Shown here piece after piece: positions 44,502 to 53,107 of a stretch of DNA of 64,000 nucleotides. The notes below the pieces were generated by a model. The model ran no database searches. It was not told the DNA's origin and worked only from the letters and a program-made list of their open reading frames with translations. The stretch is from Pseudonocardia kujensis (GTDB lineage Bacteria > Actinomycetota > Actinomycetes > Mycobacteriales > Pseudonocardiaceae). Within the stretch, counting starts at the first letter, position 1; each line of letters opens with the position of its first letter. Both the position numbers and the translations under genes were made by a program. The DNA is taken from positions 141,705 to 205,704 of the forward strand of contig NZ_JAJSOK010000005.1 in the NCBI RefSeq assembly GCF_021283305.1, read 5' to 3'.

Positions 44502-45767
44502 TCAGACCTCGCGGACACCCGCTCTCCACACAGCCTTCGTCAGCGGCACCCCGGGGCGGTAGGCGAGGTGGGCGATCGAGGGTGCATCGAGCGCCTGGAG
44601 GTCTGCTCGTGCACCGGGACGAACGACGCCGACGGCCGGTTGTGGCGTGCCGAGTGGATCGCGCCAGCCGTCCTCGTGCATCCCGAGCGCGACCGCACCG
44701 CCCAGTGTGGCCGCCCGGACCGCCTCCCGGACCGACAGCCCCATCTGGAGGGTGGCGGTAGCCACGCAGAAGGCCATCGAGGTGGTGAAGGACGTACCCG
44801 GATTGCAGTTGGTCGCGATGGCGACGACCGCCCCCGCATCGAGCAGGCGGCGAGCTGGTGCCAGAGGCATCCGGGTGGAGAGGTCACACGCCGGCAGCAC
44901 GGTGGCGACTGTGCCCCGCGTGCCGGCCCCCCAGGAGGAGGCGAGGGCCTCGACGTCGTCGTCGGTGAGGAACCCGACGTGGTCCACGCTGAGAGCGTCG
45001 TACTCGACCGCGAGTCGTACACCGGGGCCGTGCCCGAGCTGGTTGCCGTGGAGTCTGCGCGCGAGACCGCGCTCTCTCGCACTCGCGAGGACCCGGCGGG
45101 TGGCCGCACCGTCGAAGGCGCCGGTCTCGCAGAACGCGTCCACCGCCGTGACGAGGGGAGCGACCGCGTCGAGCATGGGGCCGGTCACGAGGTCCAGGTA
45201 GGCATCCGGATCGTCGCCCTCGGGCACGATGTGCGCCCCGAGGAAGGTGACGGTGTCGACATGCCGACCCGCGACGCGTGCGGCCCGCAGCTCGTCGGCG
45301 ACCGTGAGGCCGTAGCCGGTCTTGGTCTCGATCGTGGTCGTGCCGCCACGGCGGGCCTCACCGATCAGCCGTGCCAGGTTGGCGGCGAGCTCCGCGTCGC
45401 TGGCCGCGCGGGTGGCCCGGACCGTGACACCGATACCGCCGGCCGAGTACGGCTGTCCGGACATGCGGGCCTCGAACTCGGCGGTCCGCTGCCCGCCGAA
45501 GACCATGTGGGTGTGCGAGTCGACCCAGCCGGGAAGCACCGCACGGCCGCCCAGATCGACTCTCCGGTCCGCGGCCGGTGCGGCGGCGGCCGAGCCGACC
45601 CATGCAAGGCGATCGCCCTCGACCACGACCGCGGCGTCGGTGATCCTTCCGCCGTTCTCGTCGTCGTTCGTCGTCAGTTCCGCGATGCCGTCGAGAAGGA
45701 CGGACCCCTTCCCCACGGTCGTGTCCTGGTGTCCGTCCTCACGTCCGGGCTCGTCGCCGCGCTGCAT
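44502..45767 (-). CDS. hutI: Imidazolonepropionase
   Basis: 421-aa amidohydrolase that opens 4-imidazolone-5-propanoate to N-formimino-L-glutamate in histidine degradation. VDSHTHMVFGGQRTAEFEAR holds the metal HxH motif, TTIETKTGYGL is the family signature, HGNQLGHGPGVRLA and SVDHVGFL carry the further ligands, and ATNCNPGTSFT the C-terminal acid region. The start is ATG 45767 with GAGGA upstream; ATG 45776 would overlap the preceding stop as ATGA. Co-transcribed with the FAD oxidoreductase gene. Confidence 0.93.
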   Translation of the reverse strand: MQRGDEPGREDGHQDTTVGKGSVLLDGIAELTTNDDENGGRITDAAVVVEGDRLAWVGSAAAAPAADRRVDLGGRAVLPGWVDSHTHMVFGGQRTAEFEARMSGQPYSAGGIGVTVRATRAASDAELAANLARLIGEARRGGTTTIETKTGYGLTVADELRAARVAGRHVDTVTFLGAHIVPEGDDPDAYLDLVTGPMLDAVAPLVTAVDAFCETGAFDGAATRRVLASARERGLARRLHGNQLGHGPGVRLAVEYDALSVDHVGFLTDDDVEALASSWGAGTRGTVATVLPACDLSTRMPLAPARRLLDAGAVVAIATNCNPGTSFTTSMAFCVATATLQMGLSVREAVRAATLGGAVALGMHEDGWRDPLGTPQPAVGVVRPGARADLQALDAPSIAHLAYRPGVPLTKAVWRAGVREV

Positions 45768-45772
45768 GAGGC

Positions 45773-47101
45773 TCATCCTCGCGACTGCTGTTCCCGCGGC
45801 GCACGCAGCCGTGAGAACTGTGCCGTCGAGTAGGTGCGAGCGCTGAACGGGCTGGCGAAGGGGATGGTGGTGTGGTCCTTCCCGTCCAGCTCGCTCTCGA
45901 TGACGTGCCGGAGCAGCTCCCCCACGATCGGTGCCGTCTTGAACTGGGTGCCGGAGGTCGCCATCGCGACGAAGAGGCCGTCGACGCAGGTCCGGTCGTA
46001 GATCGGGAGCCAGTCCTCGGCGGCGTCGTAGAGCCCTACGACGCCGCTGCGGGCCCGCGGGATTCCCAGGTCCGGGATGCGTCGGGCCATCCGCAGGGTG
46101 GTGCGTTCCCACGCGGTGGCCGTCACGTGGCGGTCGAACCGATCCGGGTCCTCGATAATTGTCTGCTCGTCGGCCAGGTCGCCGTTGCTTCCGCCGAGGA
46201 AGGCATCACCCCGCTCGGGCCGGAAGTTGATGTTGAGATCACCGTCCACCAGGTGCACGCCCTGGAGCGCGAGGTCCAGCCCGGGGGGCGACGCGATGTG
46301 GATGAGCTCTTCTCGCATGCGTCGGGTGCGAACCCGGAAGTCCGACGTCGCGCCGATACCGCGGAGGAGGGCGTCCGTGTGGGGACCGGCGACCACCAGC
46401 ACGGCAGCGGCCCGCAGGACCGTGCCATCGGTGAGCGTCACTCCGACAACACGGTCACGCTCGCGGTCGATGCTGCCGACGGCGGCCGACAGCCGCAGAC
46501 GCGCCCCTGCCCGCTGTGCGGCGCGCATGAGGTTGACGGCGGCAAGCGTGGGATCCCCGACGTACCCCGACTGCGGGGTGTAGAGCCCTCCGGCGAGGAA
46601 CTCCGACGGCTCCTCCCAGAACGCCTCGTCCTGCACCGGCCTCGGTGGCCCGAAGCGATGGAAGTCGAAGTACGGGAAGTGGCCACTCATCTGGTCAAGG
46701 GACCACTTCTCGAAGGTCACACCGGCCATCGTCATGGCTGCCGCGGCCTGCCCGACGAATCCGTTCCCGGCATCGAGGACGAGGGAGCCGCAACGCACGA
46801 AGCGGGCCAGATCTTCGGACGCGTCCGCCCCGAGGAACTCCCGCCAGCCGGTCCAGGCGACGAGCGCGTCGTGGGCCAGGGCCGAGCTCTGCGCGTCGCT
46901 CGCGTGAACGCGGATGATCCCGGCGGACGCCCCGGTGGAGCCGTCGCCGACGCCACTGTTGCGATCGACCACGAGGACGTCGTGACCGGACCTCGCCAGC
47001 GCAAGGGCGGCCCCGGCGCCGATCACTCCAGCCCCGACGATCAGCAGTTCGGCTCGACCCTGCACGTCCACTCCACCGATACCCACGAGAGGAACCACCA
47101 C
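45773..47101 (-). CDS. FAD-dependent amine oxidase/dehydrogenase (DAO family)
   Basis: 442-aa sarcosine-oxidase/dimethylglycine-oxidase-like flavoprotein. LLIVGAGVIGAGAALALARSGHDVLVVDRN binds FAD. STGASAGIIRVHASDAQSS is the covalent-FAD/active-site region of the family. FVAMATSGTQFKTAPIVGELL closes the flavin pocket. GTG 47101 has GGAGG seven bases upstream. It lies directly before hutI, so oxidation of an N-alkylated or amine derivative feeding the imidazole pathway is an attractive guess. Confidence 0.83.
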   Translation of the reverse strand: MVVPLVGIGGVDVQGRAELLIVGAGVIGAGAALALARSGHDVLVVDRNSGVGDGSTGASAGIIRVHASDAQSSALAHDALVAWTGWREFLGADASEDLARFVRCGSLVLDAGNGFVGQAAAAMTMAGVTFEKWSLDQMSGHFPYFDFHRFGPPRPVQDEAFWEEPSEFLAGGLYTPQSGYVGDPTLAAVNLMRAAQRAGARLRLSAAVGSIDRERDRVVGVTLTDGTVLRAAAVLVVAGPHTDALLRGIGATSDFRVRTRRMREELIHIASPPGLDLALQGVHLVDGDLNINFRPERGDAFLGGSNGDLADEQTIIEDPDRFDRHVTATAWERTTLRMARRIPDLGIPRARSGVVGLYDAAEDWLPIYDRTCVDGLFVAMATSGTQFKTAPIVGELLRHVIESELDGKDHTTIPFASPFSARTYSTAQFSRLRAPREQQSRG

Positions 47102-47132
47102 GAGACCTCCGAACCGAGTCCGCGAGTCGGGG

Positions 47133-47534
47133 TCACAGTCCCCAACCGGGGTGAGGCTGAAGCGCGCCCTCCTCCTTGACGAACGACTCGCGAAGGTCCG
47201 AGACCTTCTCGCCCGAGAACGTCAGGAGGAAGTTTCCCGCAAGGGTGTACTGCTCCCCCCGGGACCGTAGGATCGTCCACCACTCGACACCCACACGATC
47301 GCGGTCGATGACCGGGGTGCCATAACGGAAGTCGACGTCGGAGACGTCGGCGACCGCGTTCTCCCAGAAGCCCTCGATCTCGTCCTGCCCGACGAAGGGC
47401 TCGTCGAGGAAGGGGCTGTTCCGGTAGTGCGCGTCGGCGGTGAAGATCGCGGCGGCCGCCTTCGCGTCACGCTCGCGCCAGACCCGCCCGAAGCTCTCCA
47501 GCCATTCCTCCACGACGCCCTCTGAAACGCTCAT
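47133..47534 (-). CDS. Nuclear transport factor 2 / SnoaL-like protein
   Basis: 133-aa NTF2-fold protein: WLESFGRVWRERDAKAAAAIFTADAHYRNSPFLDEPFVGQDEIEGFW is the classic helix-strand lead, followed by VGVEWWTILRSRGEQYTLAGNFLLTFSGEKVSDLRESF. Such folds serve as small isomerases or hydratases. First gene of the minus-strand set (NTF2, FAD oxidase, hutI, SDR), divergent from the Baeyer-Villiger gene. Substrate unknown. Confidence 0.8.
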   Translation of the reverse strand: MSVSEGVVEEWLESFGRVWRERDAKAAAAIFTADAHYRNSPFLDEPFVGQDEIEGFWENAVADVSDVDFRYGTPVIDRDRVGVEWWTILRSRGEQYTLAGNFLLTFSGEKVSDLRESFVKEEGALQPHPGWGL

Positions 47535-47707
47535 CGGACCTTCCTCACTGTCACTCTCGGACTGTCACTGTCGGACTGTTGGTTGGACTGCCACTGTCGG
47601 TGGGTGGTCGTCGCAGTGGCGACTCGACGAGCGGCCCGGGTCGCGCCTCGTACCGCGCCCAGCGGCTCGGCCGGTCTCGCACCACTCTATGCGCCTGCGT
47701 CGGAATC

Positions 47708-47723
47708 GCATAGTATCATACAG
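47708..47723. promoter_or_regulatory. GCATA-N5-ATACAG site in divergent gap
   Basis: Site in the 296-nt gap between the NTF2-like gene and the monooxygenase gene. It matches elements inside the hutH and transporter promoters and before rpiR, and may be an operator of the RpiR-type regulator. Confidence 0.4.
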
Positions 47724-47830
47724 CCTGCTCGCGCCGTCGTCGGCGTCGTGGCAGCAGCGTCGTGGCAGCGCTGTGCGACCGAAGTTCATCGTCGTGACCC
47801 CGGCGACCGACAGAAGGGACGCAACTCGAC

Positions 47831-49816
47831 ATGACACCGCCAGGCAGCTCCCAGGCGGCGGAGACCGAGCATTTCGACGACCTCTACTGGGAGTCCCGGT
47901 CCGAGCCGATCGTGGAGGACGATGCGTTCCTCGAGGAGATCGTGGCCGGCGCGGAGCTGCCGGTCCTGCTGGCTGCGCTCGCAGCAGCCTTGCGCGACAC
48001 CACCTTCCTCCACCCGGACCTCCGGCCTCCGCTCACCCCGATGGACACGACCCCACATCCGCACGGCGGCATGACGGCGGAGCAGCGGGAGAAGGCAGCC
48101 CTCCTCGCTCTGGCCGGGTTGCAGGAGCTGCGTGACAAGCAGGTCACGACGGTCGACATGCTGCCGGACGCGGCCGTCCGCGACATCCTCGGCTACCTCA
48201 CGGGTGGCCGCGAGGAATGGTTCGGCATGCTCACCCACGAGCTCGACATCGCACCCACCAAGGGTGGGAGGCCCGCTTGGCAGTTCGACGAGGTGGCACG
48301 CGGGCGAGATTTCTCGGCGCTCATCGTCGGGGCGGGTGTGGCAGGGATTGCGGCCGCGCACCGCTACGCCCAGGCCGGCATCCCCTACGTCCTCGTCGAG
48401 GCCGGTGAGACCATCGGCGGAACGTGGGCGAAGAACACCTATCCCGGCGTCCGCCTGGACACGCCGACCTTCGGCTACTCGTACTCGTTCGCCCAGCGGG
48501 GCGACTGGCCGCACCAGTTCGCGCAGGGCGGCGAGATCCTCGACTACCTGCGTGACGTCGCAAGGCGCGCAGGCGTCGTCGACCGCATCGAGTTCCGGAC
48601 CCGGCTGGTACGGCTGCGCTGGGTCGAGGAGGAGCGACTGTGGGAGGCCACCACCCGCACCGCCGACGGAGGCGAGCAGGTGCGCCGGTTCTCCGCCGTC
48701 GTCAGCGCGCTCGGCCAGCTCGACCGCCCGAACATTCCCGAGATCGCGGGCTCGGAGAAGTACCGCGGGATGACGATGCACTCGCAGGAATGGGACCACG
48801 ACGTCGACCTCGCGGGTAAGAGCGTCGCCGTCGTCGGCACCGGCGCCAGCGCCTACCAGATCGTGCCGGCGATCATGGACCAGGTCGGCTCGCTCATCGT
48901 CTTCCAGCGCAGCGCCCCCTGGATGCTCCCTGCGCCCACCTACCACCACACCGTGAGCGCGGCCTTCACGTGGCTGCGGCGCAAGGTTCCGCACTACGCG
49001 CAGTGGTTCCGGCTCTGGGTCATTCTCACGGGGATCGAGGGCAGGGCGCACACCGTGGTGGCACAGGAGGACTGGCCGGGCGCCCCGTTGAGCTGTTCCC
49101 CGGCGAACCAGGAACTGCGCGAGTTCCTCGTCTCTCGGATTGCGCCTCAGTTCGACGACGATCCCGACCTTCTCCAGCGCGTCATCCCCAACTACCCGCC
49201 GGGCGCGAAGCGCATGCTCCGCGACAACGGCGTGTGGGCCGCAGCACTGAAGTCGGAGAAAACCACGCTGGTCACTGCCGGCATCGAGCGGTTCACCGAG
49301 AACGGCTTCGTCGATGCGAGCGGCCAGGAGCACGACGTCGACGTCGTCGTGTTCGCGACCGGGTTCAAGCCTTCGGACTATCTCGACGAGGTCGAGGTCG
49401 TCGGCCGCGACGGTCGTGAGATCCATGCCTTCTGGGATGGCGACGCGCGCGCCTACAACGGGATCACCGTCCCCGGATTTCCCAATTTCTTCCTCATCTA
49501 CGGGCCCAACGTCGGCGGCACCGTTGCGGGGAGTCTGCATTTCATGCTCGAGCGCGCCGTCGAGTACTCCCTCTCCGCGATCCACGAACTTCTGCGGCGC
49601 GGGGTCGCCGCACTCGACGTCCGTCCCGAAGCGCTCGACCGTTTCGTCGAGTGGGTGGATGAGGGAAACCGCACGAAGGCCTGGGGCCAGCCCTACGCCC
49701 GCACCTGGTACCAGAACAAGAACGGTCGCGTGTCCCAGCTCTGGCCGTACACGAACATCGAGTACTGGGACATCACCGACTCCGTCAACGACGACGACTA
49801 CGAGTTCCTCGAGTAG
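47831..49816 (+). CDS. Baeyer-Villiger flavin monooxygenase (4-hydroxyacetophenone monooxygenase-like)
   Basis: 661-aa flavoprotein. An N-terminal helical extension of about 150 residues, as in HapE-type enzymes, precedes LIVGAGVAGIAAAHRYAQAG and GGTWAKNTYPG for FAD. YRGMTMHSQEWDHD fits the Baeyer-Villiger fingerprint FxGxxxHxxxW(P/D), and VAVVGTGASAYQIVPAI binds NADPH. It inserts oxygen into ketones to give esters. The alpha/beta hydrolase 60 nt downstream could cleave that ester, as HapD follows HapE. Its presence inside a hut locus is unexpected. Confidence 0.88.
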   Translation: MTPPGSSQAAETEHFDDLYWESRSEPIVEDDAFLEEIVAGAELPVLLAALAAALRDTTFLHPDLRPPLTPMDTTPHPHGGMTAEQREKAALLALAGLQELRDKQVTTVDMLPDAAVRDILGYLTGGREEWFGMLTHELDIAPTKGGRPAWQFDEVARGRDFSALIVGAGVAGIAAAHRYAQAGIPYVLVEAGETIGGTWAKNTYPGVRLDTPTFGYSYSFAQRGDWPHQFAQGGEILDYLRDVARRAGVVDRIEFRTRLVRLRWVEEERLWEATTRTADGGEQVRRFSAVVSALGQLDRPNIPEIAGSEKYRGMTMHSQEWDHDVDLAGKSVAVVGTGASAYQIVPAIMDQVGSLIVFQRSAPWMLPAPTYHHTVSAAFTWLRRKVPHYAQWFRLWVILTGIEGRAHTVVAQEDWPGAPLSCSPANQELREFLVSRIAPQFDDDPDLLQRVIPNYPPGAKRMLRDNGVWAAALKSEKTTLVTAGIERFTENGFVDASGQEHDVDVVVFATGFKPSDYLDEVEVVGRDGREIHAFWDGDARAYNGITVPGFPNFFLIYGPNVGGTVAGSLHFMLERAVEYSLSAIHELLRRGVAALDVRPEALDRFVEWVDEGNRTKAWGQPYARTWYQNKNGRVSQLWPYTNIEYWDITDSVNDDDYEFLE

Positions 49817-49876
49817 CCGTACCTCCCCCCACCGACACCTGCGCGTTGCACTCCCACCCCTTCTTCCTGGAGACGG

Positions 49877-50725
49877 ATGAACCAGATGCATGAGGTCGAG
49901 CGCCACGAACTCACCCTCGGAGGGCTGACGACGAGCTATCTGGCGGCGGGAGGCCCCTCCGCCCCACCGGTCGTGCTCCTCCATGACGGGACATGGGGTG
50001 GGGCCGCCGAGACCGCCTGGGCAGGGGTGATCCCCCTCCTGGCCACCCGTTACCACGTCATCGCGCCGGACCTCTACGGATACGGGCGTTCCAGCAAGAT
50101 GGTCCAACTCGACGTGGCTCCCTACACGTTCAGGCTCCGTCAGGTTGCCGCCCTGCTCGATGCGGTCGGGTTGGGCGCCACGCCCGCCCATGTCGTGGGC
50201 AACTCGTTCGGCGGGGCCATGGCTCTGCGTGCCTCGACGACACCGTGGTTCGCCTGGCGGATGAAGTCGGGCGTCTCGATCGCGGGTACCGGGGGGCCCT
50301 ACCGCACGAAGGAGTCCTTGGCGTCGTTGTCGCAGTTCGACGGGACCCGGGCGGACATGCTGCGCATCGTCCGACTCCTCACCGGCGACTTCGCGGGCAT
50401 CGAGGCGCACGTCGACCTTCGGATGCGGAACGCGAGCGACCCCGGTCACTATCGAGCGGTCGCCGCGGCCGGCCTTCCGACGCCGTTCGCGACGACCGAG
50501 AGGGTCGACGAGTACCCCGAGAGTCTCCGCCACGTGACGGTCCCACTCGCCCTTGTGAGTGGACTGGACGACGACCTTGTCGAGCCAGGTTGGGCGGGAA
50601 AGATCGCTCAGTGCGCCCGGTCCTGCGCGGTGTACGAGATCGAGGCGAAGCACTCCCCCAACATCAGCGACCCGGAACACACCGCGAGGCTGCTCGCCGA
50701 CATCCTGGCCACGTTCGAGCAGTAG
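49877..50725 (+). CDS. Alpha/beta fold hydrolase (probable esterase)
   Basis: 282-aa alpha/beta hydrolase, GGAG five bases before ATG 49877. Oxyanion VVLLHDGTWGG, DLYGYGRSSK, nucleophile elbow HVVGNSFGGAMAL (GNSFG), acid in SGLDDDLVEPG and histidine in EAKHSPNI. Complete triad. Paired with the Baeyer-Villiger gene, so ester hydrolysis after Baeyer-Villiger oxidation is the natural reading; 2-hydroxymuconic-semialdehyde hydrolase-type C-C cleavage is the alternative. Confidence 0.85.
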   Translation: MNQMHEVERHELTLGGLTTSYLAAGGPSAPPVVLLHDGTWGGAAETAWAGVIPLLATRYHVIAPDLYGYGRSSKMVQLDVAPYTFRLRQVAALLDAVGLGATPAHVVGNSFGGAMALRASTTPWFAWRMKSGVSIAGTGGPYRTKESLASLSQFDGTRADMLRIVRLLTGDFAGIEAHVDLRMRNASDPGHYRAVAAAGLPTPFATTERVDEYPESLRHVTVPLALVSGLDDDLVEPGWAGKIAQCARSCAVYEIEAKHSPNISDPEHTARLLADILATFEQ

Positions 50726-50808
50726 GCACCTGGCGTCCCGGAACCCGTCGCGCCGAGGTCGTCCGCACTCATCGCCGAGAAGCCCACCTCATGAGATCGG
50801 TTGCTGGA

Positions 50809-50823
50809 TGTATAGAAGTATGC
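50809..50823. promoter_or_regulatory. TGTAT-N5-TATGC site before rpiR-type gene
   Basis: On the minus strand this reads GCATA-N5-ATACA, the same element as in the hutH and transporter promoters. It sits 125 nt before the RpiR-type gene, where autoregulation is expected. Confidence 0.4.
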
Positions 50824-50947
50824 AAAGCTGGGACGAACCTCGCCGTGCGCAGGTGCCTGCTGCCATTCCATCGGGGCAGAAGCCGAGGTGCGTCTGCTCG
50901 TCGCGCTCGGGTGCGACGCCCGTGTGCGGCCGTATCGGAGGGCTGAC

Positions 50948-51805
50948 ATGACAACGGAAGCGGCCGCCTCCGTCGATGCCGTCTACGACCGTTTGCGCAA
51001 CTCGCGGCTCTCTCCGGCTCAGCGGCGTATCGCCCGCTACGTCATCGACCATCGTGATGACGCGGCGTTCCTGACCAGCGACAGCATTGCCCGTCAGGTC
51101 GGTGTAAGCCAGCCCTCCGTCTCCCGGTTCGCCGCAGCGTTGGGATACCGGCGGTTCGCCGACTTCAAGGACGCCCTGCAGAAGTGGGCTCGGTCGGAGA
51201 TGACCTCGTTCCCGCCCCAGACCGAGAGCGCCGGCCCGCTGGAGGAGGCGATCGGTGCCGAGATCGCCAACCTGCAGTGGCTCAGCAAGTCCGCCCCCCT
51301 CGGCGACCAGATCGCCCGGGTCGGCGCGGCCATCATGTCGTCGGAACGGCTCCCGGTGATCGGGCTGCGCGTCTCGCGATCCTTCGCGCAGCACTTCGCC
51401 TACCTCGGGGCCAAGGTGCACCCGGGCATCGCCGTCATCGACCGCGGCGACACCGAGGAGAAGGAGCGGATCGCCCGGGCCCGCGACCAGGGAGCGACCT
51501 GGTGCCTGGCCTTCATCCTCCCCCGCTACCCGAGGGAGGCCTGCGATCTCGTGCGCTACGCGCGCGAGATCGGGCTGAAGGTGGCGGTCATCAGCGACGA
51601 GTCGTACGCGACGGTGGGCCATGAGACCGACGAGCTGATCACGGTACGACTCGCCAGCGGCCTGCTCTTCGACACCTCGGCCGCTGTCAACATCACGTCG
51701 AGCGCCTTGCTCCACGCCATGGCCGACGCGCGTCCGAACAGCTCGCAGATGGGTCTCGAGCGGTTCGAGCGACATGCCGCGGAGCTGAGCGTCTTCGAGG
51801 ACTGA
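50948..51805 (+). CDS. MurR/RpiR family transcriptional regulator
   Basis: 285-aa regulator. Residues 1-80 form the RpiR helix-turn-helix (LSPAQRRIARYVIDH, TSDSIARQVGVSQPSVSRFAAALGYRRFADFK). Residues 110-285 form a SIS domain (LPVIGLRVSRSFAQHFAYLGAKV, DLVRYAREIGLKVAVISDE). The phosphosugar-type SIS domain is often adapted to other ligands. It lies between the monooxygenase/esterase pair and hutH, so it probably controls this locus. ATG 50948 gives the normal N terminus. Confidence 0.88.
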   Translation: MTTEAAASVDAVYDRLRNSRLSPAQRRIARYVIDHRDDAAFLTSDSIARQVGVSQPSVSRFAAALGYRRFADFKDALQKWARSEMTSFPPQTESAGPLEEAIGAEIANLQWLSKSAPLGDQIARVGAAIMSSERLPVIGLRVSRSFAQHFAYLGAKVHPGIAVIDRGDTEEKERIARARDQGATWCLAFILPRYPREACDLVRYAREIGLKVAVISDESYATVGHETDELITVRLASGLLFDTSAAVNITSSALLHAMADARPNSSQMGLERFERHAAELSVFED

Positions 51806-51830
51806 TCGACCTCGTCGTCGACCTGGCTGG

Positions 51831-52880
51831 TCAGGCCTCGGTCGACGGCTCACCCGTGGTCGGGTCCTCTGAGACCCTCACCAGGAGCTTGCCGAAGTTC
51901 CTACCCTCGAGGAGGCCGAGAAAGGCGTCGACAGCGTTCTCGATGCCCTCGACGACGTCCTCGCGGTACTTGAGCCGGCCTTCGGCGAACCATGTCGACA
52001 CATCGCGCTGGAAGCGCCCGTAGTGGGTGGCCCCAAAGTCGCGCTGTGTGAACCCCCGGACGAGCAGCCGCCTGGTGTTGATCGCGCTCATGAGAAGGTG
52101 TGACCGGTCCGGCCCCGCCGGCGGACGTGTCTCGTTGTACTGCGACACCAGACCACAGACCGGCACGCGGGCGAAGTCGTTGAGATGAGGGAATACGGCC
52201 TCCCACACCGCACCGCCGACGTTCTCGAAGTAGATGTCGATGCCGTCAGGCACGGCAGCGCCCAGGTCCTCGACGAACGTGGGCGCCCGGTGGTCGAGTG
52301 CGGCGTTGAAGCCCAGCTCCCGCATCCAGGCGACCTTGTCCGGTCCGCCCGCGACACCGACGGTGCGGGCTCCCTGGAGCCGGGCGATCTGCCCGACCAT
52401 CGATCCGACCGGACCGGTCGCCGCGGCGACCACCAGCGTCTCGCCGGGCTGCGGCCGACCGATCTCGGTGAGTCCGACCCACGCTGCGAAGCCCGGCATG
52501 CCGAGGATTCCCAACGCTGTGGAAATGGGCGCCCTGCCCGGATCTATCGCGCGCAGCAGGTCCGCGTTCTGGACCGCATGGGTCTGCCATCCGACGTGCG
52601 CGAGCACGATGTCGCCGGGGGCGAACATCGCCGACGCCGATTCGAGGACCTCACAGACCGTTCCACCCTCCATGACCTCACCGAGCTCCGTGGCCCTGGC
52701 ATAGGACCGCCCGGCGTTCATCCGCCCGCGCATGTACGGGTCGAGGGAAAGATAGATCGTCCGGAGCAGCACCTGCCCCTCCTCCAGTGCGGGGAGGTCT
52801 CGCGCCTCGAGGCGAAAGTTCTCGTGGATGGGCTCGCCGGTGGGGCGAGAGGCCAGGACGACGGCGGTCGTATGGGTCAC
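51831..52880 (-). CDS. NADP-dependent medium-chain oxidoreductase (PTGR/CurA type)
   Basis: 349-aa zinc-independent MDR enzyme. LSLDPYMRGRMN is the hallmark of the leukotriene-B4-dehydrogenase/curcumin-reductase group. Nucleotide binding is AATGPVGSMVGQIARLQGARTVGVAGGPDKV, followed by DIYFENVGGAVWEAVFPHL. These enzymes reduce activated C=C double bonds. GTG 52880 gives the usual N terminus, with a weak ribosome-binding site. It is divergent from hutH; reduction of an alpha,beta-unsaturated intermediate such as urocanate-like compounds is speculative. Confidence 0.87.
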   Translation of the reverse strand: MTHTTAVVLASRPTGEPIHENFRLEARDLPALEEGQVLLRTIYLSLDPYMRGRMNAGRSYARATELGEVMEGGTVCEVLESASAMFAPGDIVLAHVGWQTHAVQNADLLRAIDPGRAPISTALGILGMPGFAAWVGLTEIGRPQPGETLVVAAATGPVGSMVGQIARLQGARTVGVAGGPDKVAWMRELGFNAALDHRAPTFVEDLGAAVPDGIDIYFENVGGAVWEAVFPHLNDFARVPVCGLVSQYNETRPPAGPDRSHLLMSAINTRRLLVRGFTQRDFGATHYGRFQRDVSTWFAEGRLKYREDVVEGIENAVDAFLGLLEGRNFGKLLVRVSEDPTTGEPSTEA

Positions 52881-52900
52881 GCGGCGAACATACTCAGAGC

Positions 52901-52929
52901 TTGCCACGTCTGCATACCAGGGATACAGT
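52901..52929 (+). promoter_or_regulatory. Probable hutH promoter
   Basis: TTGCCA (52901-52906), 17-bp spacer and TACAGT (52924-52929) form a good sigma-70-type promoter about 180 nt before hutH. The spacer holds TGCATA, and the whole element closely matches the transporter promoter at 54694-54723, suggesting one regulator for both. Confidence 0.6.
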
Positions 52930-53107
52930 TCGGCGCAGTCTGCATGCTCTTCTACACACGTTCCGCCCCCCGACGGGAATGTACGAACGCTCGGGTTCAT
53001 CGATCCCTGCAACCGCGGCGCCCGCGTGCGCTCCACCGACCCGGCGCGGGTCATCGCCCACCACGGAAGCCACGAGTACAGGCACCAATACAAGGAGACG
53101 AATCAGC

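Noticed and set aside
47786..50680. A 964-codon open frame on the minus strand
   Set aside because: Antisense to the Baeyer-Villiger and esterase genes, both of which have clear motifs.
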